Position numbers and translations under genes: made by a program. This document shows positions 8,858-16,227 of a DNA stretch of 64,000 nucleotides, piece after piece. Position 1 is the stretch's first letter. Each line of letters starts with the position of its first letter. Source of the DNA: a bacterium (GTDB lineage Bacteria; Actinomycetota; Acidimicrobiia; Acidimicrobiales; Bin134). Location: assembly GCA_026708015.1 (NCBI GenBank), contig JAPOVT010000037.1:28646-92645 (forward strand). Direction: 5' to 3'. The notes under the pieces were generated by a model. That model saw only the letters and a program-made list of their open reading frames with translations, did not search any database and had not been told where the DNA came from.

Positions 8858-9712
8858 ATGGCTCTGGTGACGGAAAAAGAGATCGAGGGCTTCTGGCGCG
8901 ACGGTGTGGTGGTTGTCAGAGGAGTGCTCTCTGATGACACCTTGGCCTCGATGACCAGGCCGGTGGAACGAGCTCTGGGATCCGAGGCGATGAACAACAT
9001 GACCGAGATGGGTGCCATGGTGGTTCCGCCCAGCGGGGGAACGGTGCTCAACGACCCCGACGCGGCCAAGAGGGGCGCCCCTCGGGGCCAATTCCACGGC
9101 GGCACCGACCACTGGTGGGACGATGCCGACTTTGAGGCATTCGCCACCCGATCCCCCCTGCCCCAGTTGGCTGCTGAATTGATGAAGAGCCAAGAGCTGT
9201 GGTTCTACGAGGACAGCGTGCTGGTGAAGGAGCCCCATACCGAGGAACCCACCTCAATCCACCAAGACATGGCCTACTTCCAGTTGGAGGGCGACAAGGT
9301 GTGTACCACTTGGTGCCCGCTCGACCCCATCAGCAAAGAGACCGGAGCCACCGTCTATGTGAAGGGCTCACACCGCTGGGAGCGGAACTTCCGACCCAAT
9401 TGGTTCGTAAGCCAGCTCTCCATGCCCAACACCGACGGCGAGGAAGTCCCCCATTACGACCGGGACGACGCCGAGCACCTGCTCTGTTTCGACATGGAGC
9501 CCGGAGACGTGGCCGTCCACCACGCCATGACCCTTCACGGCGCCCACGCCAACGTCACCGACCAGTGGCGCCGGGCCATCTCGGTTCGCTATTGCGGCGA
9601 CGGCACCGTCTACCGCTTCAAGCGAGGCACCCCCCTAAAGCCCCACCACTCCGAAGTCACCGAGGGCGAACCCGTTGACCACCCCCGCTGTCCCCAAGTC
9701 TGGCCCCGCTGA
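8858..9712 (+). CDS. Phytanoyl-CoA dioxygenase (PhyH) family Fe(II)/2-oxoglutarate oxygenase
   Basis: A 284-residue protein; the ATG at 8858 follows the SDR stop by 11 bases with a weak AAGGAT ribosome site. The iron ligands are His135 and Asp137 (IHQDMAY) and the distal His227 in TLHGAHAN. An Arg in QWRRAISVRY, just after the distal His, would bind 2-oxoglutarate. The double-stranded beta-helix core is marked by GATVYVKGSHRW and MEPGDVAVHH. Such enzymes hydroxylate acyl-CoAs or small secondary metabolites using O2 and 2-oxoglutarate. The substrate is open. It closes the short run that starts at 7026. Confidence 0.9.
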   Translation: MALVTEKEIEGFWRDGVVVVRGVLSDDTLASMTRPVERALGSEAMNNMTEMGAMVVPPSGGTVLNDPDAAKRGAPRGQFHGGTDHWWDDADFEAFATRSPLPQLAAELMKSQELWFYEDSVLVKEPHTEEPTSIHQDMAYFQLEGDKVCTTWCPLDPISKETGATVYVKGSHRWERNFRPNWFVSQLSMPNTDGEEVPHYDRDDAEHLLCFDMEPGDVAVHHAMTLHGAHANVTDQWRRAISVRYCGDGTVYRFKRGTPLKPHHSEVTEGEPVDHPRCPQVWPR

Positions 9713-9757
9713 TACATATCTGGCGTTGTCACAGCCCCTAGGTACCCTTCAAGGTTG

Positions 9758-10693
9758 ATGGCTGAGGGCAACCACAACCCAGTGCCGGCAATCACCGAGT
9801 ACGCAGAACTAGACGTCAGCGATTGGCCCCGGTCGGGTAGAGAGGAATTGGGCACCAAGCCCAAGCGCTGGCTAACGAATCCCGACACCCAAGAGCGCTG
9901 GCTAATGAAGTACGCCACGTTCAACGAACCACACGGCAGCCCTGGATATCGCAAAGGCGATGACTGGGCCGAGCGTGTGGCCTACGGAGTAGCCAGAGTC
10001 CTAGGCATCCCTGCCGCGCTTGTTGAACTCGCGGTTGAGCGCACCCCCGACGAGATCCGTTACGGGACTGTCTGTCGATCAGTTCTTCAAGAAGGGGAGA
10101 GCCTCATCAACGGCGACGAATTGATGTGGAATGTGGGTATCAGCGTTTCGCATCACCGTCGTGAGCTGTACACGGTGGAAGCAGCTGCCAGAGCGCTCAG
10201 AGACGTCGACCCTCCATCGAATGCCGATGAAGGGCTATCGGCTTGGGATGTCTTTGTCGGGTACTTGGTCCTAGACGCTCTGATCGGCAATACCGACCGG
10301 CACGAAGAAAACTGGAGTGCAATCAAGTTGACCTCCCTAGAAGGTCAACACCGTCTGGCGCCAACCTTTGATCACGCTTCCAGCCTGGGCTTCCAGCTCA
10401 GTGACCAGCAAAAGCAAGAACGGCTTACTTCGCGAGACAGCAACTTCACCCCTGAGGGCTGGGCGGATCGTGCCAAGACCCGTTTTGCCGACAGGTCTCA
10501 CCCCGTCGAAGTTGTGGGGCAAGCTCGAGCACTCGACGGACAACCTGCTTTTGTGCACTGGCTCGGACGTGTCCAGCAATTGGATGACCTAGTCGCCCCG
10601 ATCTGGCAAGTCACAGAACGCCGGATGTCAGATCTATCGAAGGAGTTCGCGGAGCGGATGCTGCGACGTAACTGGTCCCGACTGTCTTTATGA
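9758..10693 (+). CDS. HipA-like serine/threonine kinase (HipT-like, lacks N-subdomain 1)
   Basis: A 311-residue protein resembling the C-terminal kinase of HipA toxins. The catalytic loop reads LIGNTDRHEENW (about 171-182), matching the HipA pattern N-x-D-x-H-x-x-N, and the Mg-binding segment is TFDHASSLGF (about 203-212). The ATP-lobe lysine may be that in LMKYA (about 50). HipA is about 440 residues; this protein lacks the first roughly 100, like the HipT kinases of split HipBST systems. It is coupled by a four-base ATGA overlap to a gene whose N-terminal half looks like the missing HipA portion fused to a HIRAN domain. No HipB-like regulator is adjacent. ATG at 9758 is preferred over TTG at 9755. 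Confidence 0.75.
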   Translation: MAEGNHNPVPAITEYAELDVSDWPRSGREELGTKPKRWLTNPDTQERWLMKYATFNEPHGSPGYRKGDDWAERVAYGVARVLGIPAALVELAVERTPDEIRYGTVCRSVLQEGESLINGDELMWNVGISVSHHRRELYTVEAAARALRDVDPPSNADEGLSAWDVFVGYLVLDALIGNTDRHEENWSAIKLTSLEGQHRLAPTFDHASSLGFQLSDQQKQERLTSRDSNFTPEGWADRAKTRFADRSHPVEVVGQARALDGQPAFVHWLGRVQQLDDLVAPIWQVTERRMSDLSKEFAERMLRRNWSRLSL

Positions 10694-11490
10694 GTTCGGC
10701 TACTCTGGTCACATTCGACCTGTCACTCCCCGTGGATAGAGTGGATCAAATGACGGACCACCACCTATTCGTGACTTGGCGCCACCCTGACGGTTTGATC
10801 CATCCCGTTGGGTTGCTTACTCAGCGCGTCTCTGATGAGTCGCAGGAGTTCGAATTCGTGTATCTGAAGCATGCGGAAACATTGGATGGCTTTCCGCTGT
10901 TGCCGGGTCTGCCTGAGTTGCACAGGCTTTATGTGGACGATCAGCTATTTCCTGTATTCCGCAAACGGCAGATGCCTCGTCAACGTCCGGACTACGCGGA
11001 GTACGTCGAGACTCTAGGACTCGATGTGGAGACTGACCCCTTTGAGGTCATGGCCCGCAACGAGGGTCGCAAGATGACCGACCGCATCGAAGTGTTCGCT
11101 CCTCCTCGTCGGACCGAAAACGGCAATCTCACCGCTCTGTTCTTCGCCCGAGGAGTGCGACATCTCGAAGGGGCTTCGGACGCAGTGGCCGGTTTGCGGC
11201 CGGGAGACCGTCTGAGCCTCTTAGATGAGCCCAAAAACTCAACAAACCCGCAGGCAATTCTCATCAACACTCGGAACAACAAGACCGTGGGCTGGATCCC
11301 CGACTATCTGCTGGACACCGTCCACGATCTTCGCGATCTCATCGGGGAAGACGACATCATGATCACTGCCGAACACGTCAACCCCCCTGAAGTAGAGCCC
11401 TACATGCGACTTATCTGCCGGCTGACCGCTCCCTGGCCGGAAAACTATGAGCCGCTGTCCGGCCCACAGTTCCAACCCATCGTTGCCTGA
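10690..11490 (+). CDS. HIRAN-domain protein with HipA-N-like region
   Basis: A 266-residue partner of the HipA-like kinase. The C-terminal half contains a HIRAN-type domain: RPGDRLSLLDEPKNSTNPQA followed by ILINTRNNKTVGWIPDYLL (about 175-217), matching the G-x-x-L-x-L-x-x-E-x-x-N-x-x-D-x-x-A-I ... G-x-I-P pattern. HIRAN domains bind single-stranded 3' DNA ends in eukaryotic HLTF. The N-terminal half (VTWRHPDGLIHPVGLL, then EFEFVYLKHAETL and PLLPGLPELHRLY) resembles the VG-L, F-Y-L and lPL elements of the HipA N-terminal subdomain. I infer an antitoxin- or sensor-like role for the kinase. The four-base overlap supports joint function. Confidence 0.65.
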   Translation: MSSATLVTFDLSLPVDRVDQMTDHHLFVTWRHPDGLIHPVGLLTQRVSDESQEFEFVYLKHAETLDGFPLLPGLPELHRLYVDDQLFPVFRKRQMPRQRPDYAEYVETLGLDVETDPFEVMARNEGRKMTDRIEVFAPPRRTENGNLTALFFARGVRHLEGASDAVAGLRPGDRLSLLDEPKNSTNPQAILINTRNNKTVGWIPDYLLDTVHDLRDLIGEDDIMITAEHVNPPEVEPYMRLICRLTAPWPENYEPLSGPQFQPIVA

Positions 11491-11552
11491 TTCGCGATAG
11501 CAAGCACCTCAAGCTCTGAACGGGCCTACAAAAGCGCACTGGCGACCAGTCG

Positions 11553-12131
11553 TCACTCCTGTCGAAGTGCCTTCTCCAAGGCGTCTCGCACCCTTTGTGG
11601 AACGGCTTTGCCTAACCTCTTGGTGAAGCGCTCAGTCAGTTCTTTGGCAATGGCATTTGCCACCCCCGCTTCCGAAAGCGCTTGAGCCAGCGCCCGCCGG
11701 AATTCGCGATCCTTCCCCGCTTCTGATGCATTAGCCATCATCGGCATCACCAAGACAGCTGTTCGATCGGCGATGGCCCTGATCCGATCGGGAGGCAGAA
11801 CCCTTCTTATCGCCTGCTCCGCAGCCCGAGTCGATCTTGTCTGGGCCACCGATTGTCCTGCTTGCGTGACCCTCTTCGCCACCAGATTCGTAGCCACTTT
11901 TGCCTTGGCCATCTTGAGTGCCCTTAACCCTGCTCTCGCTACCTTGGCCCCTCGGCCACCTCGGGCCGCAACTGCCGCCACCGGTCCACTCCCCGAAGTT
12001 GCAGCGGTCACCGCTGCCAGTTTCACCGCCTCGACAAGTAGGCCAGGAAGTCTCTCGTAGACGACAAAGGTCAGTTTCTCCTCAATCTTGTCAGCAAGCA
12101 GTCGGATGTCTTCTTCAGATGGAGTCTTCAT
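11553..12131 (-). CDS. Hypothetical protein, basic and alanine-rich
   Basis: A 192-residue protein of no family I recognise. It starts with an acidic helix (TPSEEDIRLLADKIEEKL), then an Ala/Gly/Val-rich segment at about 30-55 that is only weakly hydrophobic, then a long Arg/Lys/Ala-rich stretch, and ends in amphipathic helices with alternating charge (KELTERFTKRLGKAVPQRV). It looks helical and nucleic-acid- or membrane-surface-binding, but this is inference. The ATG at 12131 overlaps the thiolase stop (ATGA), so it is the last gene of the minus-strand unit starting at 14744. It is convergent with the HIRAN gene, 62 bases away. Confidence 0.6.
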   Translation of the reverse strand: MKTPSEEDIRLLADKIEEKLTFVVYERLPGLLVEAVKLAAVTAATSGSGPVAAVAARGGRGAKVARAGLRALKMAKAKVATNLVAKRVTQAGQSVAQTRSTRAAEQAIRRVLPPDRIRAIADRTAVLVMPMMANASEAGKDREFRRALAQALSEAGVANAIAKELTERFTKRLGKAVPQRVRDALEKALRQE

Positions 12132-13321
12132 CCCAGTTCGGGGCCGAGGATGGAGACGAAGGAGACCATTTCGCCGGGGTAGCCGCCGAGGTTGTGGACC
12201 AGGCCGAGGTTGCGGTTGGACAGGTCGATTTGGCGGTCGTCGCCGGCTTGGCCGCGGAGTTGGAGCCAGCACTCGTAGTGCATGCGCAGGCCGGAGGCCC
12301 CCACGGGGTGGCCGAACGCCTTGAGGCCACCGTCGGTGTTGATGGGCATGTCGCCGTTGCGCTCAAAAGTCCCGGCCAGCACCTCTTTCCAGGCGGTGCC
12401 CCGCTCGCAGAAGCCCAGGTCTTCCATGAGCACCATCTCGGTGGGGGTGAAGCAGTCGTGAACTTCGGCCATAGCCAGTGCCGGGCGGGGGTCGTCGATT
12501 CCCGCCTGGCGGTAGGCGTCGGCTCCGGCCATCTCGCACTCCGGGAACGTGGTGTAGTCGTAGTCGGGGTCGATGAGCCCGCCACCGGTGCCCGACACGA
12601 ACGACAGCGCCTTGATGTACAGCGGGTCGTCGCAGTACTTGTGGGCATCTTCAGCTCGCACCACGATGGCGGCGGCCGAACCGTCAGCCACGCCGGAGCA
12701 GTCGAACACTGACAGCCGCCCGGCCACCGAGGCCATCTCGCAGATCTTTTCGGCCGGCATCTCCCGGCGGAACTGGGCCAGCGGGTTGAGCGCCCCATTG
12801 CGGTGGTTCTTCTCGGCAATTTTGGCCACCACCATGCGCAGTTCGTCCTCGTCCACCCCGTAGCGGGCGGCGTAGGCCGGGAGCACCAGGCTGTACATGG
12901 CCGCGGCGGTCAGGTTCCGCTTGGTGCCGTCGTGGGGGGCGGGGGCGGCGTTCAATCCCTGATAGCCGGAGTCCTTGATCTTCTCCACCCCGATGGCCAT
13001 GGCTATGTCGTAGGCCCCGCTGGCCACCGCATAGGAGGCTTGGCGCAGTGCCTCCGAGCCGGTGGCGCAGAAGTTCTCCACCCGGGTGACCGGCTTGCCT
13101 TCCAGCTTCAGGGGCTGGCTCAGCGTGAGTCCGCTCATGCCACTTGATGCCGTGCCCAGCCAGAATGCGTCCACATCGTCTTTGGCCACGCCGGCGGAGT
13201 CGAAAGCGGCGGTGGCGGCGTCGATCAGCAAGTCGTCGGTTCCCTTGTCCCAGTGCTCCCGGAATTGGGTACAACCCATTCCTATGATCGCCACCTGGTC
13301 TTTGATGCCATGACTGGCCAT
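12128..13321 (-). CDS. Thiolase, SCP-x/acetoacetyl-CoA thiolase-like
   Basis: A 397-residue thiolase of the SCP2/archaeal type. Nucleophile Cys85 is in VENFCATGSEA, His288 in AEVHDCF and His338 in GHPVGASG. The second catalytic cysteine loop of classic thiolases (CxGGG) is absent; the protein ends LGGYPGEMVSFV, as in this subfamily. Such thiolases condense or cleave 3-ketoacyl-CoA, often with an OB-fold DUF35 partner. Here the gene just upstream encodes an HMG-CoA-synthase-like/OB-fold fusion, ten bases away, which matches the archaeal thiolase-HMGCS-DUF35 complex. A good AGGAGG site precedes the ATG at 13321. Confidence 0.9.
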   Translation of the reverse strand: MASHGIKDQVAIIGMGCTQFREHWDKGTDDLLIDAATAAFDSAGVAKDDVDAFWLGTASSGMSGLTLSQPLKLEGKPVTRVENFCATGSEALRQASYAVASGAYDIAMAIGVEKIKDSGYQGLNAAPAPHDGTKRNLTAAAMYSLVLPAYAARYGVDEDELRMVVAKIAEKNHRNGALNPLAQFRREMPAEKICEMASVAGRLSVFDCSGVADGSAAAIVVRAEDAHKYCDDPLYIKALSFVSGTGGGLIDPDYDYTTFPECEMAGADAYRQAGIDDPRPALAMAEVHDCFTPTEMVLMEDLGFCERGTAWKEVLAGTFERNGDMPINTDGGLKAFGHPVGASGLRMHYECWLQLRGQAGDDRQIDLSNRNLGLVHNLGGYPGEMVSFVSILGPELG

Positions 13322-13331
13322 CGGTCGCCTC

Positions 13332-14744
13332 CTAGTCTCCCGATGAAGACCGCGCCGGGCGGGCCTTCCAGAAATAGTTGTAGATGCCCTCGGCCTCGTA
13401 CAGCCGCCGAAACGTCATCTCCACCCGCTGGCCGATGCGGACCGCGTCGGGATCCACGTCGGTCAACTCAACCGGGAGCCGCCCGCCCCCGTCGAAGTCC
13501 ACCACTGCGAACACCACCGGCGGGCTTACCGAGTACACCAGCCGGTCGATGGTGAAGGTCACCACGGTGGCCCCGACGTCGGCCATGGGCGCCGGGTCCA
13601 TGGCATCGAGATCGTCCTCGGGGCGGATGGACACCCGGGCCGGCGGCAGGTGCAGCGTTCCGCTCTCGGTCCCCCGGCTGCCCACGAACCCGTACTTCCA
13701 GTCCTGGGCTCGGGCCGCGGCCGACGACGACGGTCGGGTTGGCTCGGGTCGATTCGGGGGCTGCACCTGGATCATGTCCCGCCACTGCAAGAACGTGGCG
13801 TAGCTCACCTCGGCGCCAGCAGCGATCTGGTCGGCCACGGGAAGGGCAGACGCGTAAGCGGCCAACGCCTCAGTGGCCCGCAGAATCAGAACCTCCGCCC
13901 CGTCAGCCAGCATCACCACCGCGATGGTCTGGCCGGGTTCGGCCTGCTCCAACTCATTGGCCAACAACAATCCCGGATGGGCCGTGCCGGTATTGCCCAC
14001 CACCGCGCCCAAGTCGTCGGCCACCCGAGCCGCTCCGAGCTGGCCGGCCACCCGCTTGACCGCTCGGCCGTGAGACCCGGTCACCACCGCCACATCCACA
14101 TCGTCGGCTCCGATGCCCGCCGCGCCCAGCGCCTCTTTCCAGGCTTGGTCAGCCAGCGGGCCGTAGCGGGTCTCGCCAAAGCGCTCCTCCCATTGGCCGG
14201 TGCTGGGCGAGCCCGGCTGGCGCCAACGGTCCACGAATTCCTCGGTGGCCGATGCCGAACCCAGCAACTCGGCCACCATCGGCCCGTCGTCCTCTGTGCC
14301 GATCAAGAATGCGGCGGCGCCGTCGCCGCCAGTGGCCTCATCGGCACCGGTAGGCAGTCCGCCTCTCTTGTCGGCGGTCACCACCAACGTCGGTCCAATC
14401 GCATCCAGGGCAGTCCGCAGCGCCCCGATGCCAGAGCGCACCGCGCCCCCGAAGTCCAGCGCGCTCGCGGAGGAATCCAACCGAAGGGCGGCGTGGATGG
14501 CGGTGGCGTTGGTTTTCTCCAGATAGGCGGGATCGGCGGTGGCAAACCACAACGCCCGGGGCTCGGCATCAGCAGGGCGCAGCGCCAGTCGGGCTGCCTC
14601 CACCCCCATGGTGGTGGTGTCCTCGTCGTAGGAAGCCACCGATCGGGTGCCCCGCCCACCGCCTTTGCCCATGACCGCGGCGATGGCCGACCGGTCCAAG
14701 CGCCGGTACGGCACGTAGCCCCCGAAGCTGATAACGCCTCGCAT
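13332..14744 (-). CDS. HMG-CoA synthase-like protein fused to C-terminal OB-fold (DUF35)
   Basis: A 470-residue fusion. Residues about 1-320 follow the thiolase-fold HMG-CoA synthase family (ISFGGYVPYRRLDR start, SYDEDTTTMGVEAAR, then DADVVVVTGSHG-like and GNTGTAHPGLLLA segments). The segment aligned with the active-site cysteine loop reads DFGGAVRSGIGAL, with Val102 where Cys is expected. Residues about 325-470 form an OB-fold domain (VVTFTIDRLVYSVSPPVVFAVVDFDGGG, then RIGQRVEMTFR). The rubredoxin-like zinc ribbon that normally precedes the OB fold has no cysteines. A catalytic HMGCS role is therefore doubtful; it may form a channel or scaffold with the adjacent thiolase. ATG at 14744 is supported by a -10 box eight bases upstream. 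Confidence 0.78.
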   Translation of the reverse strand: MRGVISFGGYVPYRRLDRSAIAAVMGKGGGRGTRSVASYDEDTTTMGVEAARLALRPADAEPRALWFATADPAYLEKTNATAIHAALRLDSSASALDFGGAVRSGIGALRTALDAIGPTLVVTADKRGGLPTGADEATGGDGAAAFLIGTEDDGPMVAELLGSASATEEFVDRWRQPGSPSTGQWEERFGETRYGPLADQAWKEALGAAGIGADDVDVAVVTGSHGRAVKRVAGQLGAARVADDLGAVVGNTGTAHPGLLLANELEQAEPGQTIAVVMLADGAEVLILRATEALAAYASALPVADQIAAGAEVSYATFLQWRDMIQVQPPNRPEPTRPSSSAAARAQDWKYGFVGSRGTESGTLHLPPARVSIRPEDDLDAMDPAPMADVGATVVTFTIDRLVYSVSPPVVFAVVDFDGGGRLPVELTDVDPDAVRIGQRVEMTFRRLYEAEGIYNYFWKARPARSSSGD

Positions 14745-14799
14745 ACCGCCGAAGTGTACGCCTGACACCACTGACATCCGGGGTCGTAGTGTGTCCCCC
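14745..14799. promoter_or_regulatory. Divergent pair of leaderless promoters
   Basis: This 55-base spacer separates two divergent genes and holds a -10 box for each. On the minus strand TACACT (14758-14753) ends eight bases before the ATG at 14744. On the plus strand TAGTGT (14787-14792) ends seven bases before the ATG at 14800. The two -10 boxes are 28 bases apart, so RNA polymerases on the two promoters would overlap and probably compete. Confidence 0.5.
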
Positions 14800-16215
14800 A
14801 TGAGCTTTGAGCCCAGCGCCGAGGTGCGGCGCATCCGCGACGCCATCGACCATCCGATCATCGATTCCGACGGCCATATCGTCGAGTTTCTCCCCGAAGT
14901 CCACGACATCATGGCCACCGTCGGCGGTCCCGAGCTGGTGGACAAGTTCAAGGTCGTGGAGTACGGGGCGCGGAAGTCCATCGATCTGACCCTGGAGCAG
15001 CGCCGGGCCGCCGGGATGATGCGCTCGGCGTGGTGGGGGCTGCCGGCCCGAAACACCCTCGACCGGGCCACCGCCCTGCTGCCCAAGCTGCTGTACGAGC
15101 GACTGGACGAGATCGGGATCGACTTGGCCGTGCTCTACCCCACCTACGGGCTGACCTGCATGGGCCTCGAAGACGAGGACCTGCGCGTCGGGGCGGCAAG
15201 GGCGTTCAACCTCTACTTCCATCAGGCATACGAGCCCTACTCCGACCGCCTCATGCCGGTGGCCATCATCCCCATGTTCACCCCCGACGAAGCCATTGCC
15301 GAACTGGACTTCGCAGCGGGCGAACTGGGCATGCGCCCGGTGATGATGACCGGGCTGGTGCCCCGGCCGGTGGACCGGGAGAACACCAGCCACCGCCACG
15401 CCCGCCGCATGGACACCCTGGGCATGGACTCCCCCTGCGACTACGACCCGGTGTGGCAGCGGTGTACCGAACTCGGCGTGTCGCCCACCTTCCACTCCGC
15501 GGGCATGGGCTGGGGCAGCCGCACGTCGGAGACCAACTACGTGTACAACCACCTGGGCAACTTCGCCGCTGCCGGCGAGGCCCTGTGCCGGGCGGTGTTC
15601 ATGGGCGGGGTGGCCCACCGCTTCCCCGAACTCCGGTGGGCCTTCCTGGAAGGGGGCGTGGCTTGGGGGGTCAACCTGCTGTCTGATGTGATCGGCCACT
15701 GGGAGAAGCGCAACCGCGACGCCATCGGACACTACGACCCCGCCGCGGTGGACATGGACGAGCTGGGCCAGCTCTTTGACAAATTTGGGACGGAAGCGGC
15801 CAACAGCCACCGCGACCGCCTCCAAGAAGCGCTGCACATGCTGAGCGAGCCCGACGAAGACCCGGCCACCATCGATGAGTTCGCCCTCAGCGGGGTGGAC
15901 ACCGTGGAAGACATCCTGGCCATCTGGGACCGGTTCCATTTCGGTTGCGAAGCCGACGACCCCATGACCGCTATCGGGTTTAACCGGAAGGTGACCCCGA
16001 GGGGCCAAGTGGTGAAGGGCATCTTCGCCTCCGACGTGGGCCACTGGGATGTCCCCGATGTGCGAGAAGTGCTGCCCGAGGCCTACGAGTTGGTGGACGA
16101 CGGCATCCTCAATGAGGCCGACTTCCGGGCCTTCACCTTCGAGCACCCGATGTCGCTTTGGGCTGGCACGAACTCCGACTTCTTCAAGGGCACCGTCATC
16201 GAAGAAGCCCTGTAG
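14800..16215 (+). CDS. Amidohydrolase_2 family metal-dependent hydrolase
   Basis: A 471-residue TIM-barrel hydrolase of the amidohydrolase_2 (ACMSD/resorcylate decarboxylase-like) group. The first metal motif is IIDSDGH, further ligands probably lie in the FHSAGMGW and FASDVGHWD segments, and a long family-specific insert contains WWGLPARNTLDRA. It ends SDFFKGTVIEEAL. It is clearly paralogous to the gene at 22394 (shared WWGLP/WWALP, NHLGNF, FLEGGV-WG, FGCEADDP, SDVGHWDVPD and FFKGTV). The ATG at 14800 is chosen over GTG at 14791 because the latter lies inside the -10 box. The exact substrate is unknown; aromatic or cyclic carboxylates are usual. It is followed after 12 bases by a molybdopterin enzyme. 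Confidence 0.85.
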   Translation: MSFEPSAEVRRIRDAIDHPIIDSDGHIVEFLPEVHDIMATVGGPELVDKFKVVEYGARKSIDLTLEQRRAAGMMRSAWWGLPARNTLDRATALLPKLLYERLDEIGIDLAVLYPTYGLTCMGLEDEDLRVGAARAFNLYFHQAYEPYSDRLMPVAIIPMFTPDEAIAELDFAAGELGMRPVMMTGLVPRPVDRENTSHRHARRMDTLGMDSPCDYDPVWQRCTELGVSPTFHSAGMGWGSRTSETNYVYNHLGNFAAAGEALCRAVFMGGVAHRFPELRWAFLEGGVAWGVNLLSDVIGHWEKRNRDAIGHYDPAAVDMDELGQLFDKFGTEAANSHRDRLQEALHMLSEPDEDPATIDEFALSGVDTVEDILAIWDRFHFGCEADDPMTAIGFNRKVTPRGQVVKGIFASDVGHWDVPDVREVLPEAYELVDDGILNEADFRAFTFEHPMSLWAGTNSDFFKGTVIEEAL

Positions 16216-16227
16216 AGACTTCTTGCT

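Noticed and set aside
11520..11560. Short inverted repeat ACTGG-CGA-CCAGT as a terminator between the HIRAN gene and the convergent gene
   Set aside because: A five-base stem with a three-base loop and no T-run is too weak to call.
14791..14799. GTG at 14791 as the amidohydrolase start
   Set aside because: It overlaps the TAGTGT -10 box, so it would not be in the transcript.
14745..15086. Upstream extension of the OB-fold fusion protein to 15086
   Set aside because: It would overlap the divergent amidohydrolase and does not resemble the family; the -10 box supports the ATG at 14744.
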